NCBI RefSeq assembly: GCF_044377035.1
Contig: NZ_JBILJW010000004.1
Location: 101,411 to 165,410 of the forward strand
Direction of reading: 5' to 3'
Origin: Silanimonas sp044377035
Lineage (GTDB): Bacteria; Pseudomonadota; Gammaproteobacteria; Xanthomonadales; Xanthomonadaceae
Length of the DNA: 64,000 bases
Part shown: piece by piece, positions 1 to 8,577 of the stretch
How positions within the stretch are numbered: position 1 is the stretch's first letter
How the letters are laid out: the number at the start of each line of letters is the position of its first letter
Notes under the pieces: generated by a model
Databases searched by the model: none
Told to the model about the DNA's origin: nothing
The model's input: the letters and a program-made list of their open reading frames with translations, nothing else
Made by a program: the position numbers and the translations under genes

Positions 1-2
1 GC

Positions 3-2309
3 GGCCTGTCGGGTGACTTCTCGGCCACCACGCTGAACGGCCGCGAGCAGACCAGCATGGGCATCAACCGCGGCGTCGAGTTCGACCAGTACCCGGCCGA
101 ACTGATGAAGCAGGTGCTCGTCTACAAGACCCCGCAGGCCGGCCTCGTCGGCCAGGGCCTCTCGGCGACGATCGACCTGCAGACGATCCGTCCGCTCGAC
201 TTCGACAAGCGCACCGTCGCCGTCAACCTGCGCGCCGACCGCAACCAGCTCGAGAGCTCCGACATCTTCGGCGAGCGCGGCAGCGTCACCTACATCGACC
301 AGAACGACGCCCGCACGCTCGGCCTCGTGCTCGGTTACGCCTACCTCAACACGCCCGGCCAGTCGAACAGCTGGCGCGCGTGGGGCTACGACGGCACCGG
401 CCTGCTCGAAGGCGCCACCATCCAGTCGCGTCTCTCCGACCAGGTGCGCGAAGGCTTCAACGCCACCCTCGAGTACCGCCCCAACGACGCCCACCGCGGC
501 GCGCTCGACGTCTTCTACTCGCAGTTCGATTCCAGCACCACGCAGCGCGGCATCGAGATCGGCCTCGGCAACGGCGGCTACCTGACCAACTCGGGCGTCG
601 TCCGCGGCCAGAACAGCTTCACCTGGACGGGCGCCAGCCCGGTGTTCCGCACCGACAAGTACGACAGCGAAGACGAAATGCTGTCGGTCGGCTGGAACCA
701 CGAGTGGACCGTCAACGAAGACTGGAAGGTCACCGCCGACCTCAGCATGTCGAAGTCCGAGCGCAACGGCCGCAACTTCGAGAGCAACGCCGGCCTGCCG
801 CCGGGCTCGCCGGGCACGACGCTCACCGCCACGTTCAACCCGGGCGGCTGGTACGACATGCGCTACGGCATGGACTTCAACAACCCGTCACAGCTCCGCC
901 TGTGGGACCGCGGCGGCTGGGGTGGTGACGGCTTCGACAAGCCCTACTCCATCAACGACGAGATCCAGCAGGCGCGCATCGACTTCGAGCGCAGCTTCGA
1001 TTCGGGCTTCATCAGCTCGCTGGAGTTCGGCGCCAACCTGACGATGCGCGAGAAGGACCGCTTCGCCACGGAAGACCGCCTCTGCATCAACTCGTGCTCG
1101 CTGTCGAACCAGACGGCGCCGTACCCGGCGGGCGGCAACTTCGCCTTCGGCTTCTTCGGCATTCCGTTCATGCCGAGCTTCGATCCGTCGACCGTCAACT
1201 ACGCCCGCCAGAGCCGCTTCGCCGACTTCGGCGGCGCGCGCAAGAGCTTCGGCGTCGAGGAAGACATCACCACGGCGTACATCCAGGCCAACCTCGACAC
1301 CGAGTACGGCTCGATCCCGGTCTCCGGCAACATCGGCGTCCAGGTGCAGCGCGTCGACCAGACCGGCTTCGGCCGCATCACCTACAACGGCAATGCCATC
1401 GGCACGCCGTTCGAGGCGGGCGACACCTACACCAACGTGCTGCCGTCGTTGAACCTGATCGCCGACCTGCCGTGGGAACAGAAGCTGCGCTTCGGCGCCG
1501 CGCGCCAGGTGGCCCGTCCGCGCATCGACGACCTCTCGGCCGGCTTCGGCTATGGCGTCAACCAGACCGCCCCGGGCGGCCCGCGCTGGGAAGCCGGCGG
1601 TGGCAACCCGACCCTGCGTCCGTGGAAGGCCGACGCCCTCGACCTCTCGTGGGAGAAGTACTTCGGTGGCCGCGGCTACGTGTCGATCGCGTTCTTCCAC
1701 AAGGACCTGCTGAACTACGTCGCGAACCAGTCGGTCCGCTACGACTTCACCGGCCTGCCGATCCCGGCCGGCGTGACCGCGCTGCCGGCCTCGCGCATCG
1801 GCGTGTACACCCGTCCGGTCAACGCGGAAGGCGGCACGATCAAGGGCTTCGAGTACGCCGTGTCGCTGCCCTTCGACCTGATGTGGCAGCCGCTCGAGGG
1901 CTTCGGCCTCCAGGCGAGCTACACCGACACGAGCACCAGCATCGATCCGCGCGTCCTCGGCGTGCCGCAGCTGCCGGGCTTCTCGAAGTACACGTCCAAC
2001 GTGACGCTGTACTGGGAGCGCTTCGGTTGGGGCGTCCGCGCCACCCGTCGCACGCGTTCCTCGTACGTGGGTGAAGGCGTGAACGTGTTCCTCGACAGCG
2101 AGCGTTCGCTGATCGGTTCGGAAGAGATCGTCGACCTGCAGATCAGCTACACGGTGCAGGAAGGCCCGGTCAAGGACCTCGGCTTCATCTTCCAGATCAG
2201 CAACCTGACGGACGAGCCGTTCACCCGCAACTTCGGCGCGGCCACCCGCCCGCAGGAGTACGTGGAATACGGCAACAACGCGCTGCTCGGCGTCAGCTAC
2301 AAGTTCTAA
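3..2309 (+). CDS. TonB-dependent receptor, 5' end outside the window
   Basis: Outer-membrane beta-barrel receptor for TonB-energised uptake. The reading frame is open from base 3, so the N-terminal signal, any TonB box and most of the plug lie off the left edge; the ATG at 57 is internal. What is visible is the end of the plug (RGVEFDQYPAELMKQV, followed by the conserved plug-to-barrel passage LVGQGLSATIDLQTIRPLDF), then about 650 residues of alternating aromatic beta-strands, ending in the terminal Phe (SYKF) typical of barrel insertion. The style matches the large TonB receptors of Xanthomonas and Caulobacter. The next gene is a sugar-type MFS transporter, so a carbohydrate ligand is plausible but inferred. 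A strong hairpin terminator follows the stop. Confidence 0.93.
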   Translation, partial: GLSGDFSATTLNGREQTSMGINRGVEFDQYPAELMKQVLVYKTPQAGLVGQGLSATIDLQTIRPLDFDKRTVAVNLRADRNQLESSDIFGERGSVTYIDQNDARTLGLVLGYAYLNTPGQSNSWRAWGYDGTGLLEGATIQSRLSDQVREGFNATLEYRPNDAHRGALDVFYSQFDSSTTQRGIEIGLGNGGYLTNSGVVRGQNSFTWTGASPVFRTDKYDSEDEMLSVGWNHEWTVNEDWKVTADLSMSKSERNGRNFESNAGLPPGSPGTTLTATFNPGGWYDMRYGMDFNNPSQLRLWDRGGWGGDGFDKPYSINDEIQQARIDFERSFDSGFISSLEFGANLTMREKDRFATEDRLCINSCSLSNQTAPYPAGGNFAFGFFGIPFMPSFDPSTVNYARQSRFADFGGARKSFGVEEDITTAYIQANLDTEYGSIPVSGNIGVQVQRVDQTGFGRITYNGNAIGTPFEAGDTYTNVLPSLNLIADLPWEQKLRFGAARQVARPRIDDLSAGFGYGVNQTAPGGPRWEAGGGNPTLRPWKADALDLSWEKYFGGRGYVSIAFFHKDLLNYVANQSVRYDFTGLPIPAGVTALPASRIGVYTRPVNAEGGTIKGFEYAVSLPFDLMWQPLEGFGLQASYTDTSTSIDPRVLGVPQLPGFSKYTSNVTLYWERFGWGVRATRRTRSSYVGEGVNVFLDSERSLIGSEEIVDLQISYTVQEGPVKDLGFIFQISNLTDEPFTRNFGAATRPQEYVEYGNNALLGVSYKF

Positions 2310-2325
2310 GCCTTCTGGCTTCCCG

Positions 2326-2360
2326 CCCCCGGCCGGTCCTGCACCGCCGGGGGTTTTTTT
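2326..2360 (+). terminator. Rho-independent terminator after the TonB receptor
   Basis: Perfect 8-bp stem (CCCCCGGC at 2326-2333 with GCCGGGGG at 2346-2353) followed directly by seven T residues. It lies 17 bases after the receptor stop, which indicates that the MFS gene downstream has its own promoter. Confidence 0.9.
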
Positions 2361-2448
2361 CGCCCTCGTTCCGGGCTGGGCGCTGCCCTGCTGCGGTCGC
2401 ACATCGACGCTGGCGAGTGTTTTCGGTGTAGTACCTTTCGGCCACTGC

Positions 2449-2460
2449 CAACGCACGTTG
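2449..2460. promoter_or_regulatory. Short palindrome upstream of the MFS gene, possible operator
   Basis: CAACGCACGTTG is a 5-bp inverted repeat with a 2-bp centre, 34 bases before the transporter start. Sugar transporters next to TonB receptors in this group are often controlled by LacI-family repressors with short palindromic operators. That link is inference; a palindrome this short can arise by chance. Confidence 0.2.
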
Positions 2461-2494
2461 CGCGGGCCACCAATCATCAAGGGGCGGTAGCAGC

Positions 2495-3907
2495 ATGGCG
2501 CATGGGGCCAACATCGCATCGGGGTCGGCACGCCGGCCCGTCCTGTCGTTCTGGCAGATCTGGAACATGTCGTTCGGGTTCCTCGGCATCCAGTTCGGCT
2601 TCGCACTGCAAGGGGGCTTCGTCTCCCGCATCTTCCAGACCCTGGGCGCCGAGAAGGACGCGCTGCCGCTGCTGTGGATCGCCGCGCCGCTCACCGGCCT
2701 GCTGGTGCAGCCGATCATCGGCTACCTCAGTGACCGCACCTGGCATCCGATCCTCGGGCGACGACGCCCTTACTTCGTGCTCGGCGCGATCCTCAGCTCG
2801 ATCGCGTTGCTGTTCATGCCGCACTCGCCGGCCCTTTGGATCGCCGTCGGCACGCTCTGGGTGCTCGATGCGTCGATCAACGTCAGCATGGAGCCGTTCC
2901 GCGCGCTGGTGGCCGACAAGCTGCCGGAGGAGCAGCGCAGCTACGGCTTCGTGGTGCAGACGCTGATCATCGGCATCGGCACCTGGGTGGCCAGCAACCT
3001 GCCGTGGTTCGTCACGCAGATGGGCGTCAGCAACGAGGCGGCGCCCGGCGTCGTGCCGCCCTCGGTGCAGGTGGCCTTCGCGATCGGCGCCTTCGTGTTC
3101 CTGGCGTCGATCCTCGTCACCGTGTTCACGACGAAGGAGTACCCGCCGGATGATCTCGCCGCCTTCGAGGCCGAGAAGCAGCAGGGAAGCTTCTTCCGCG
3201 ACATCGTCCACAACATCGTGCACATGCCGAAGCAGATGCGCCGCATCGGCATCGTGCAGTTCTTCAGCTGGTTCGCCTTCTTCGCGATGTGGAGCATGGC
3301 GACGCCAGGCCTGACGGAGCATGTGTTCAACGCACCGGCGCCAGTCGCCAGCGCCTACGACATGGCAGTCCCGGAGCAGGCCGCGACGTTCGCGGCGGTG
3401 AACAAGGCCTACCAGGACGCCGCCGACCTCGTCGGCGTGGCCATGGGCTGGTACGGCCTGTCGTCGATGGTCGTCGCGCTCCTGCTCGCGTTCTACGCCG
3501 CGCGCTTCGTGCTCAATCGCCGGGCGATACATGCCGCTTCGTTGGTGATCGGTGGCCTCGGTTTCCTTTCGATGTACGTGGCGCCGTCGCCGGAGTGGCT
3601 GAAGTTCGGCTTCGTCCTCGTCGGCGTGGCGTGGGCCAGCATCCTGTCGATGCCCTATGCGCTGCTCGCCGGCTGCCTTGAAGAGAAGCGGATGGGCGTG
3701 TTCATGGGCCTGTTCAACATGTTCATCGTGCTGCCGCAGATCACCGCGGCGTTGGTGCTGGGCCCGCTGGTGAAGCAGGTGTTCGACAACCACGCGATCT
3801 ACGCGCTCGTGCTCAGTGGCTGCAGCTTGCTGCTGGCCGCCACCTTCCTCTTGCGCGTGAACGAGCGCCCGGTCCTCGAGCCCGTGCCGGAACCCGCGCA
3901 TGGATGA
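2495..3907 (+). CDS. MFS transporter, SLC45 (sugar/H+ symporter)-like
   Basis: A 470-residue integral membrane protein with about 12 predicted helices. It carries the MFS loop 2-3 signature after helix 2 (GYLSDRTWHPILGRRRPYF), and the helix 1 region SFGFLGIQFGFALQ matches the SLC45 / plant-sucrose-type branch. Homologues in xanthomonads and Caulobacter sit beside TonB receptors and carry di- or oligosaccharides across the inner membrane. The start has an AAGGGG element about 10 bases upstream. The 3' end overlaps the next gene by 8 bases, so the two are probably translationally coupled. The substrate cannot be read from the sequence. Confidence 0.85.
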   Translation: MAHGANIASGSARRPVLSFWQIWNMSFGFLGIQFGFALQGGFVSRIFQTLGAEKDALPLLWIAAPLTGLLVQPIIGYLSDRTWHPILGRRRPYFVLGAILSSIALLFMPHSPALWIAVGTLWVLDASINVSMEPFRALVADKLPEEQRSYGFVVQTLIIGIGTWVASNLPWFVTQMGVSNEAAPGVVPPSVQVAFAIGAFVFLASILVTVFTTKEYPPDDLAAFEAEKQQGSFFRDIVHNIVHMPKQMRRIGIVQFFSWFAFFAMWSMATPGLTEHVFNAPAPVASAYDMAVPEQAATFAAVNKAYQDAADLVGVAMGWYGLSSMVVALLLAFYAARFVLNRRAIHAASLVIGGLGFLSMYVAPSPEWLKFGFVLVGVAWASILSMPYALLAGCLEEKRMGVFMGLFNMFIVLPQITAALVLGPLVKQVFDNHAIYALVLSGCSLLLAATFLLRVNERPVLEPVPEPAHG

Positions 3908-5228
3908 AGCGCGTCGGCGCGTGGTGGCGGCGATGTCGGCGCTGGGCCTGCTCAGCGCCGCGGGGCCGGCATTGGCGCAGTCGGCGCCGGCCGCCGCCGC
4001 TGGTGCGCGGCGCCATCGCCGCCTGCAGGGTGCGGAAGCGCAGGCGCTGTTCGACGCCGTCTTCGCCCACCTGCCTGCAGCGCAGCGTGAGGTGCTCCGT
4101 GACCCGCGCCGCGAGGTGCAGATCGCGCTGACACGCATCGAGCGCGAGGCGGATGGCAGTGCGCGCTTCGCGACTGCGACGTTCGGCGTGCAGCGGCAGC
4201 GCTGGTTCCCGGCGGCAAGCGTGGTGAAGCTCCCGATCGCGCTGCTGGTGGCCGAAGTGCTGGAAGCCGCGAACCTCGGCTTCAATGCCCGCACGGTGCT
4301 TTCGGGGGCGCCGCGCAGCGGCAACTGGGAGGCGGCGGAGCCCTCAGTCGAACCGCTCTGGCAGACGCTGTGGCGCCTGCTGGTGGTCAGCGAGAACGTG
4401 CCGTTCAACCGGCTCTACGACGTGCTCGGCCCCGACCGCATCCACGCGCGCCTCGCCGAGCTGGGCTTTGACGACGTGCGCTTGATCTCCCGGCTCGGTT
4501 CCCCGGACGCACGATTGAACCGGCAGACCGTGGCCTCGCGCATCGAGGCGCCGGAAACGGGGCCAGACGGCGAGCTCGCCTGGGTGCCGCGGTGGAACGC
4601 GGACGCGCGCCGTGGGGCGGCGCGTCGCTTCCCGTTCGGCAGCGCGCTGAAGGGCGCGGCTTGGCAGGACGACCGCGGCCGCATCGAGCAGGGCCCGCGC
4701 GATTTCAGCACGGCGAATTTCCTGCCGCTCGAGGACGCGCACGCGATGCTGCTGCGGCTGGCTTTCCCGGAAGCGACACGGCGTTCGCAGCGCTGGGCGC
4801 TGAGCGCGACGACGCGGCTTTCGCTGCTGCGCATCACCGGCCTGTTTCCGCGCGAATCGCCGCTTCTTGCCACCGGCACGCATGCGCCGGCGGCGTTCGG
4901 CGACGGCTACGCGAAGTTCTTCGTCGTCGGTGATCGCGATGCCGCGCCGCGCGGGTTCCGCAGCTTCGGCAAGACCGGCGAGGCCTTCGGCCACCAGGGC
5001 GAAACCGCGCTGCTCACCGAGGCCGATGGGCAGTGCGAAGTGCTGCTGAGCGCGAACCTCTACGCCAATGATGATGGCGTGCTCAACGACGACCGCTACG
5101 AGTACGACACGGTGAGCCGGCCCTTCCTCGCGGCGCTCGGCCGTGCCGCCCTGGCGGCGGAAAAGGAAAGGCCGCGCCCGCATCGCGCCGGCGCGGCCTT
5201 CCTGCCCTCGGTGCTCGGGCTGGGCTGA
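3900..5228 (+). CDS. Secreted serine hydrolase of the class A beta-lactamase fold
   Basis: A 442-residue protein with an N-terminal export signal (hydrophobic stretch about 9-20, then ALA cleavage near 26). The three active-site motifs of the class A beta-lactamase / penicillin-recognising family are in order: S107-V-V-K110 (nucleophile and general base), S164-E165-N166 (SDN-like) and K358-T359-G360. The 57-residue gap between the first two motifs is close to that of true class A enzymes. It is longer than resistance beta-lactamases (about 290), with an insert between motifs 2 and 3, so a hydrolase with another amide or ester substrate is likelier than drug resistance. The last 20 codons run through a hairpin that serves as terminator for the opposite strand, so the C-terminus may be a recent extension. 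Confidence 0.8.
   Translation: MDEARRRVVAAMSALGLLSAAGPALAQSAPAAAAGARRHRRLQGAEAQALFDAVFAHLPAAQREVLRDPRREVQIALTRIEREADGSARFATATFGVQRQRWFPAASVVKLPIALLVAEVLEAANLGFNARTVLSGAPRSGNWEAAEPSVEPLWQTLWRLLVVSENVPFNRLYDVLGPDRIHARLAELGFDDVRLISRLGSPDARLNRQTVASRIEAPETGPDGELAWVPRWNADARRGAARRFPFGSALKGAAWQDDRGRIEQGPRDFSTANFLPLEDAHAMLLRLAFPEATRRSQRWALSATTRLSLLRITGLFPRESPLLATGTHAPAAFGDGYAKFFVVGDRDAAPRGFRSFGKTGEAFGHQGETALLTEADGQCEVLLSANLYANDDGVLNDDRYEYDTVSRPFLAALGRAALAAEKERPRPHRAGAAFLPSVLGLG
5161..5200 (-). terminator. Terminator for the minus-strand redoxin gene, inside the 3' end of the serine hydrolase
   Basis: Perfect 11-bp stem: AAGGCCGCGCC at 5168-5178 pairs with GGCGCGGCCTT at 5190-5200 across an 11-base loop. 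Read on the minus strand it is followed by a pyrimidine- and T-rich tail (TTTCCTTTTCC, read towards base 5159), fitting intrinsic termination of the redoxin transcript. On the plus strand it codes for the tail of the hydrolase. Confidence 0.7.
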
Positions 5229-5247
5229 TCGCCGCGCTGCGGCGATC
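5227..5247. other. Hairpin at the convergent stop-codon junction
   Basis: Perfect 9-bp inverted repeat GATCGCCGC / GCGGCGATC with a 3-base loop, starting inside the TGA stop of the serine hydrolase and ending 15 bases before the redoxin stop. No T-tract follows on either strand, so it is more likely a transcript-end stabilising hairpin than a full terminator. Confidence 0.5.
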
Positions 5248-5262
5248 GCCCGCATCGATCGA

Positions 5263-5865
5263 TCAGTACTTCACCGAGCAGCCGTAGGGCTGCGTCGTTC
5301 CGCGAGCGACCGCGCGATTCGCGGCGAGATCGCCCAGCGCAGCTTCCACGTACTGCGTGGCACCCGGGATGTCGGCGGGGTCGGCGCTCGGGTTCGAATC
5401 GATCGCGCCGTTGTAGCGCAGCACGCCCGTGCCATCGATGACATACATGTGCGGCGTGGTCTTCGCGCCGTAGGCCTGGCCGACCGTGCCGTCGTGGTCG
5501 AGCAGGAAGGCGGTGGGGCTGGCCTTCCACTCGCCGAGGATGGCGTTGGCCTGTTCGGCATTGACGTGGCCCTGCTTGCCCGCCGCCGAGGAGTTGATGG
5601 TCAGCCAGACCACGCCCTTGCCGGTCGCGGCGGCCTGCTGGCGCTGCATGTTGCCGGCGCCGTAGTGCTTTTTCACGAACGGGCATTCGTGGTTGAACCA
5701 CTCCAGCACCACGGTCTTGCCGGCGAAGTCCGCGAGCGAATGCGCGGTGCCCTTCGTGTCGGTGAGCGTGAAGGCCGGCGCGGGCTGGCCCACGGTGGCG
5801 GCGGCGTGGAGGCTGCCGGCGAAGGCGAGGGCGGTGCCGAGCGCGGCGGCGAGGAGGGTCTTCAT
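5263..5865 (-). CDS. Periplasmic thioredoxin-like redoxin
   Basis: A 200-residue secreted protein with a Sec signal (about 1-22, SLHAA). The redoxin / AhpC-TSA fold begins at GQPAPAFTLTD and carries the WFNHECPFVKKHY motif, with Cys61 at the first position of the thioredoxin active site but no second Cys in CPFV. A C-terminal Cys196 (YGCSVKY) could act as resolving partner, as in related proteins ending YGCSVKY. Function is probably peroxide or disulfide reduction in the periplasm. It follows the DsbD-N-like gene by 31 bases on the same strand, so the pair probably forms an operon in envelope thiol chemistry. Partner specificity is inference. Confidence 0.82.
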   Translation of the reverse strand: MKTLLAAALGTALAFAGSLHAAATVGQPAPAFTLTDTKGTAHSLADFAGKTVVLEWFNHECPFVKKHYGAGNMQRQQAAATGKGVVWLTINSSAAGKQGHVNAEQANAILGEWKASPTAFLLDHDGTVGQAYGAKTTPHMYVIDGTGVLRYNGAIDSNPSADPADIPGATQYVEAALGDLAANRAVARGTTQPYGCSVKY

Positions 5866-5896
5866 GGCAGTGCTCCGTGGCGGTGGATGAATCGGG

Positions 5897-6769
5897 TCAG
5901 GGGGTGCGCGCGTCGTCCGCCGGCAGCGAGATCTGCAGCGCGCGCCAGCGGCCGTCTTCGCCCTGCGCGCCGATCACCCAGTCGATGCGGGCGGGCATGC
6001 GGTCGAAGTACTCGCTGGCGGGGTGGCGGAAGCGCAGCGCGCCGTCGGGGCCCAAGCGGGCCTCGATGCGCGTGGAGGTGACGATCTGCGGCGTGAGCGG
6101 AAACACCTCGATGCGCGTCGCGCCGCGCAGCATCGCGTCCGCGTCATCGATCTGCGTGGCGACGTGGGTCGCATCGCGCCAGCTGTGGCCGCTCGGCGCA
6201 TGGGGCGCCACCGGCACGCGCGCGGCGGTCGCTTCGAAGTCCGCCGCATCAACGGACGCGCGCGGCGCGGCTTCGATAGGCAGGTCGAGCGTCAGCGTGG
6301 CCTCGTCGGGAATGCATGCTTCCTCGCAGATCAGCCAGCGTGCGCGCAGCGTGGCGCGGAAGCGCGACCCGGCAGCGGCGCTCGCCGGCACGCGCAGCGT
6401 GGCGGGCAACAGCAGCGCATCGCTGTAGCCGAAGTTGGTGAGCCCGCTGGCCAGCAGGCGCTCGGGCAGGGGCCATTCGATCGCGCCAGCGCTCGCGCCT
6501 GCGGGCAGTGTCCAGTCGAATCGCGTGGGCAGGCCGGAATCGCCGGGGTTCGCCCAGTACGTGTGCCACCCCTTGTCATGGACGATGCGAAGGCCGGCCT
6601 TGAACGGCTGCCCGGGTGCGACGGCCGCGTGGTCGGCGACGAGCGCGACGCGAGCGTTGAGCGTCGGCGTCATCGCGTTGGCGGGCGATGACAGCGACGC
6701 GACGGCGAAGGTTGCGACGAAGCCCATCAATGAGGCGAAAGTAAGGCGCAGCACGGTGGCGGTCAGCAT
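5897..6769 (-). CDS. Stand-alone DsbD / ScsB N-terminal (periplasmic) domain protein
   Basis: About 290 residues, secreted (signal MLTATVLRL through SPANA). It shows the hallmarks of the periplasmic alpha domain of DsbD / ScsB: DKGWHTYWANPGDSG, EWPLPERL..GLTNFGY and a cysteine pair in WLICEEACIPDEA. In full-length ScsB this domain is followed by eight membrane helices and a thioredoxin domain; here the protein stops after the periplasmic part. Thiol partners would therefore have to be separate proteins, such as the redoxin encoded immediately downstream. The start is uncertain: ATG codons also occur at 6781 and 6802, and none has a clear ribosome-binding site. Confidence 0.78.
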   Translation of the reverse strand: MLTATVLRLTFASLMGFVATFAVASLSSPANAMTPTLNARVALVADHAAVAPGQPFKAGLRIVHDKGWHTYWANPGDSGLPTRFDWTLPAGASAGAIEWPLPERLLASGLTNFGYSDALLLPATLRVPASAAAGSRFRATLRARWLICEEACIPDEATLTLDLPIEAAPRASVDAADFEATAARVPVAPHAPSGHSWRDATHVATQIDDADAMLRGATRIEVFPLTPQIVTSTRIEARLGPDGALRFRHPASEYFDRMPARIDWVIGAQGEDGRWRALQISLPADDARTP

Positions 6770-6950
6770 GGGTCGATGCATCGGAGCGCACAGCGTCGCC
6801 ATTCGCGGTGAAGCGCGCGTGCACGCCCGTCACTCCGCCGCCACCGGACCGCGACAACACCTGCACGCGAAACGCACGCCAGCCCGACGGACCCTTCGTC
6901 ATGGTGTGTGTCGTGCATTTCGCACGTCCCCCAATCCCCAGGAGTCGCCC

Positions 6951-7454
6951 ATGCTCTCGTTCGCGCACCGTTCGCTGCTCACCCTCGCCGTGGCCGCCGC
7001 CGTCGCCACGCCCGCCGTCGCCCACAACCATGGCGACAAGGCGCCGGGCACCATCGTCGACGTCGCTGCCGCCAATGCCGATTTCGAAACCCTCGTCGCC
7101 GCGGTGAAGGCCGCCGGCCTCGTCGAGACCCTCAGCGGCCCGGGCCCGTTCACCGTGTTCGCCCCGACCGACGAAGCCTTCGCCAAGCTGCCGGCCGGCA
7201 CGCTCGAAGACCTGCTGAAGCCGGAGAACAAGGCGAAGCTCGCCGCGATCCTCACTTACCACGTGGTGGCGGGTAAGGTGCTCGCCGCCGACGCGGTGAA
7301 GCTCGACAAGGCCACGACGGTGAATGGTGCCGATGCCGACATCAACGTCAGCGGCAGCACCGTCACCATCGACGGCGCGACGATCACCGCCACCGACGTG
7401 GCCGCCAGCAATGGCGTGATCCACGTGATCGACACGGTGATGCTGCCGGAGTAA
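6951..7454 (+). CDS. Secreted fasciclin (FAS1) domain protein
   Basis: A 167-residue protein: Sec signal (MLSFAHRSLL to AVAH) followed by one FAS1 domain. The H1 motif FTVFAPTDEAFAKLP and H2 motif NGVIHVIDTVMLP are intact, along with the central TYHVVAGK. FAS1 proteins of this size act as periplasmic or surface adhesion proteins, but the ligand is unknown. The ATG at 6951 was chosen because AGGAG lies 8 bases upstream and the signal peptide begins there; the frame stays open much further 5' but without a signal. It converges on the HDOD pair with only 7 bases between stop codons. Confidence 0.88.
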   Translation: MLSFAHRSLLTLAVAAAVATPAVAHNHGDKAPGTIVDVAAANADFETLVAAVKAAGLVETLSGPGPFTVFAPTDEAFAKLPAGTLEDLLKPENKAKLAAILTYHVVAGKVLAADAVKLDKATTVNGADADINVSGSTVTIDGATITATDVAASNGVIHVIDTVMLPE

Positions 7455-7461
7455 GCGCCTC

Positions 7462-8577
7462 TCAGGCCGCTTCGGCCATCAGGCGATCCGCCAACTCGCG
7501 CCATGCCGCCATGCGTGGCGCGAGCCCGGCGGATTCCACCCAAGCCTCGTCGAGCGGGATGTCGCCGACGAGTGCGCGGGCGAGATGCGTCGTGCCCACC
7601 ACATCGAGACCGCGTCCGGCGAGCCGTCCCGGCGCGTGGTGGAAGGCGACGGCTTCCACCATTTCCATCGGCAGGCCCCAAAGCGCCATCAGGCCCGCGC
7701 CCAGCAAGGTCACTCGCGGCGCTGCTTGCCAGAGTTCGCTCGGATGGGGCGGTGCGTTCAACAGCGAACCGGGCAGCTGCCGCCCGAGATCGGCGAGCAG
7801 TGCCGCGCTGCCGGCGAGCCCCGCGTCGCGCGGCGTCGCCGCGATGCGCATGGCCAAGGTCGACGCCAGCAGCGCGCGCGTCTGCGCCGCTTGACCATCG
7901 CCGTCGCCGAGACGGCTGAACACTTCGCTGGCCAGCACGAGCTGCACGAGGGTTTGCAGGCCGAGGCGCTGGGTCGCCACGGTGAGATCGAGGATCGGTC
8001 GGCCGCGCGAGTAAAGTGCCGAGTTCGCCACGCGCAGCACCCGGACCGCGAGCACCGGATCACGCCGCAGCACCTGCACGGCCTCGTCGGTCCCGGCGTT
8101 GTCGTCCGCCACGACCATGCGCAGGCTCAGGTAGGCGCTTGGCGAGGCGGGCAGGCGCTCCACCTGGCCGAGCTCGGACCGCAGGTCCGGATCGCGCAGC
8201 AGGCTCCGCACGGTGAGCACGCGACGCATCGCGGCGCGCACCGTGCTGGCTTCGAAGGGCGCCGACACCACCTGTTGAACGGCCGGTTCAGCGGCGAGGC
8301 GCTCGCTTCGCCGCGGATCGAAGCCTGTGGGAAGCACCAGCACGCGCAGCGCTTCCGGGCAGACCCGCTGCAGGCGTTGGAGCAGGGTGGCGCCATCGAT
8401 CGCGCCGGGGTCGGCGCTGGTGAAAACCGCATCGATGCCGCCCAAGGCGGCATCTTCCAGCAGCTGCTCGGGGCGCAGGCCGTCGATGACGACCCACTCG
8501 CGCGGCAGTTCGGCGGCGAGGCGGCGCAGGTCGCCGTGCTGGTCGGGATGGTCGACCAGCGCGACCCGCAGGCTCAT
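7462..8577 (-). CDS. HDOD-domain protein with receiver-like N-terminus (second of a tandem pair)
   Basis: A 371-residue cytoplasmic protein. Residues 1-115 resemble a receiver (CheY-like) fold, but the position expected for the phospho-Asp reads Ser (AVFTSADPGAIDG). Residues 130-350 form an HDOD domain (LPASPSAYLSLRMV, DPVLAVRVLRVANSALYS, TQRLGLQTLVQLVLASEVF). HDOD proteins are HD-fold outputs of signalling networks with no demonstrated catalytic His-Asp pair. The start at 8577 is set by the 4-base ATGA overlap with the upstream paralogue; the two share the organisation and many motifs (LGLWGLPMPIVE / LMALWGLPMEMVE), which indicates local duplication. Confidence 0.85.
   Translation of the reverse strand: MSLRVALVDHPDQHGDLRRLAAELPREWVVIDGLRPEQLLEDAALGGIDAVFTSADPGAIDGATLLQRLQRVCPEALRVLVLPTGFDPRRSERLAAEPAVQQVVSAPFEASTVRAAMRRVLTVRSLLRDPDLRSELGQVERLPASPSAYLSLRMVVADDNAGTDEAVQVLRRDPVLAVRVLRVANSALYSRGRPILDLTVATQRLGLQTLVQLVLASEVFSRLGDGDGQAAQTRALLASTLAMRIAATPRDAGLAGSAALLADLGRQLPGSLLNAPPHPSELWQAAPRVTLLGAGLMALWGLPMEMVEAVAFHHAPGRLAGRGLDVVGTTHLARALVGDIPLDEAWVESAGLAPRMAAWRELADRLMAEAA

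Noticed and set aside
888..2606. Long minus-strand frame opposite the TonB receptor
   Set aside because: Composition (Arg/Ala/Gly/Val rich, no domain) and the intact receptor on the other strand show it is a shadow.
3900..5228. A true antibiotic-resistance beta-lactamase
   Set aside because: The motifs fit the fold, but the length, the insert between motifs 2 and 3, and the transport-gene context point to a different substrate.
4344..5255. Minus-strand frame of 303 codons under the serine hydrolase
   Set aside because: The plus-strand protein has the complete active-site motif set; this one has none.
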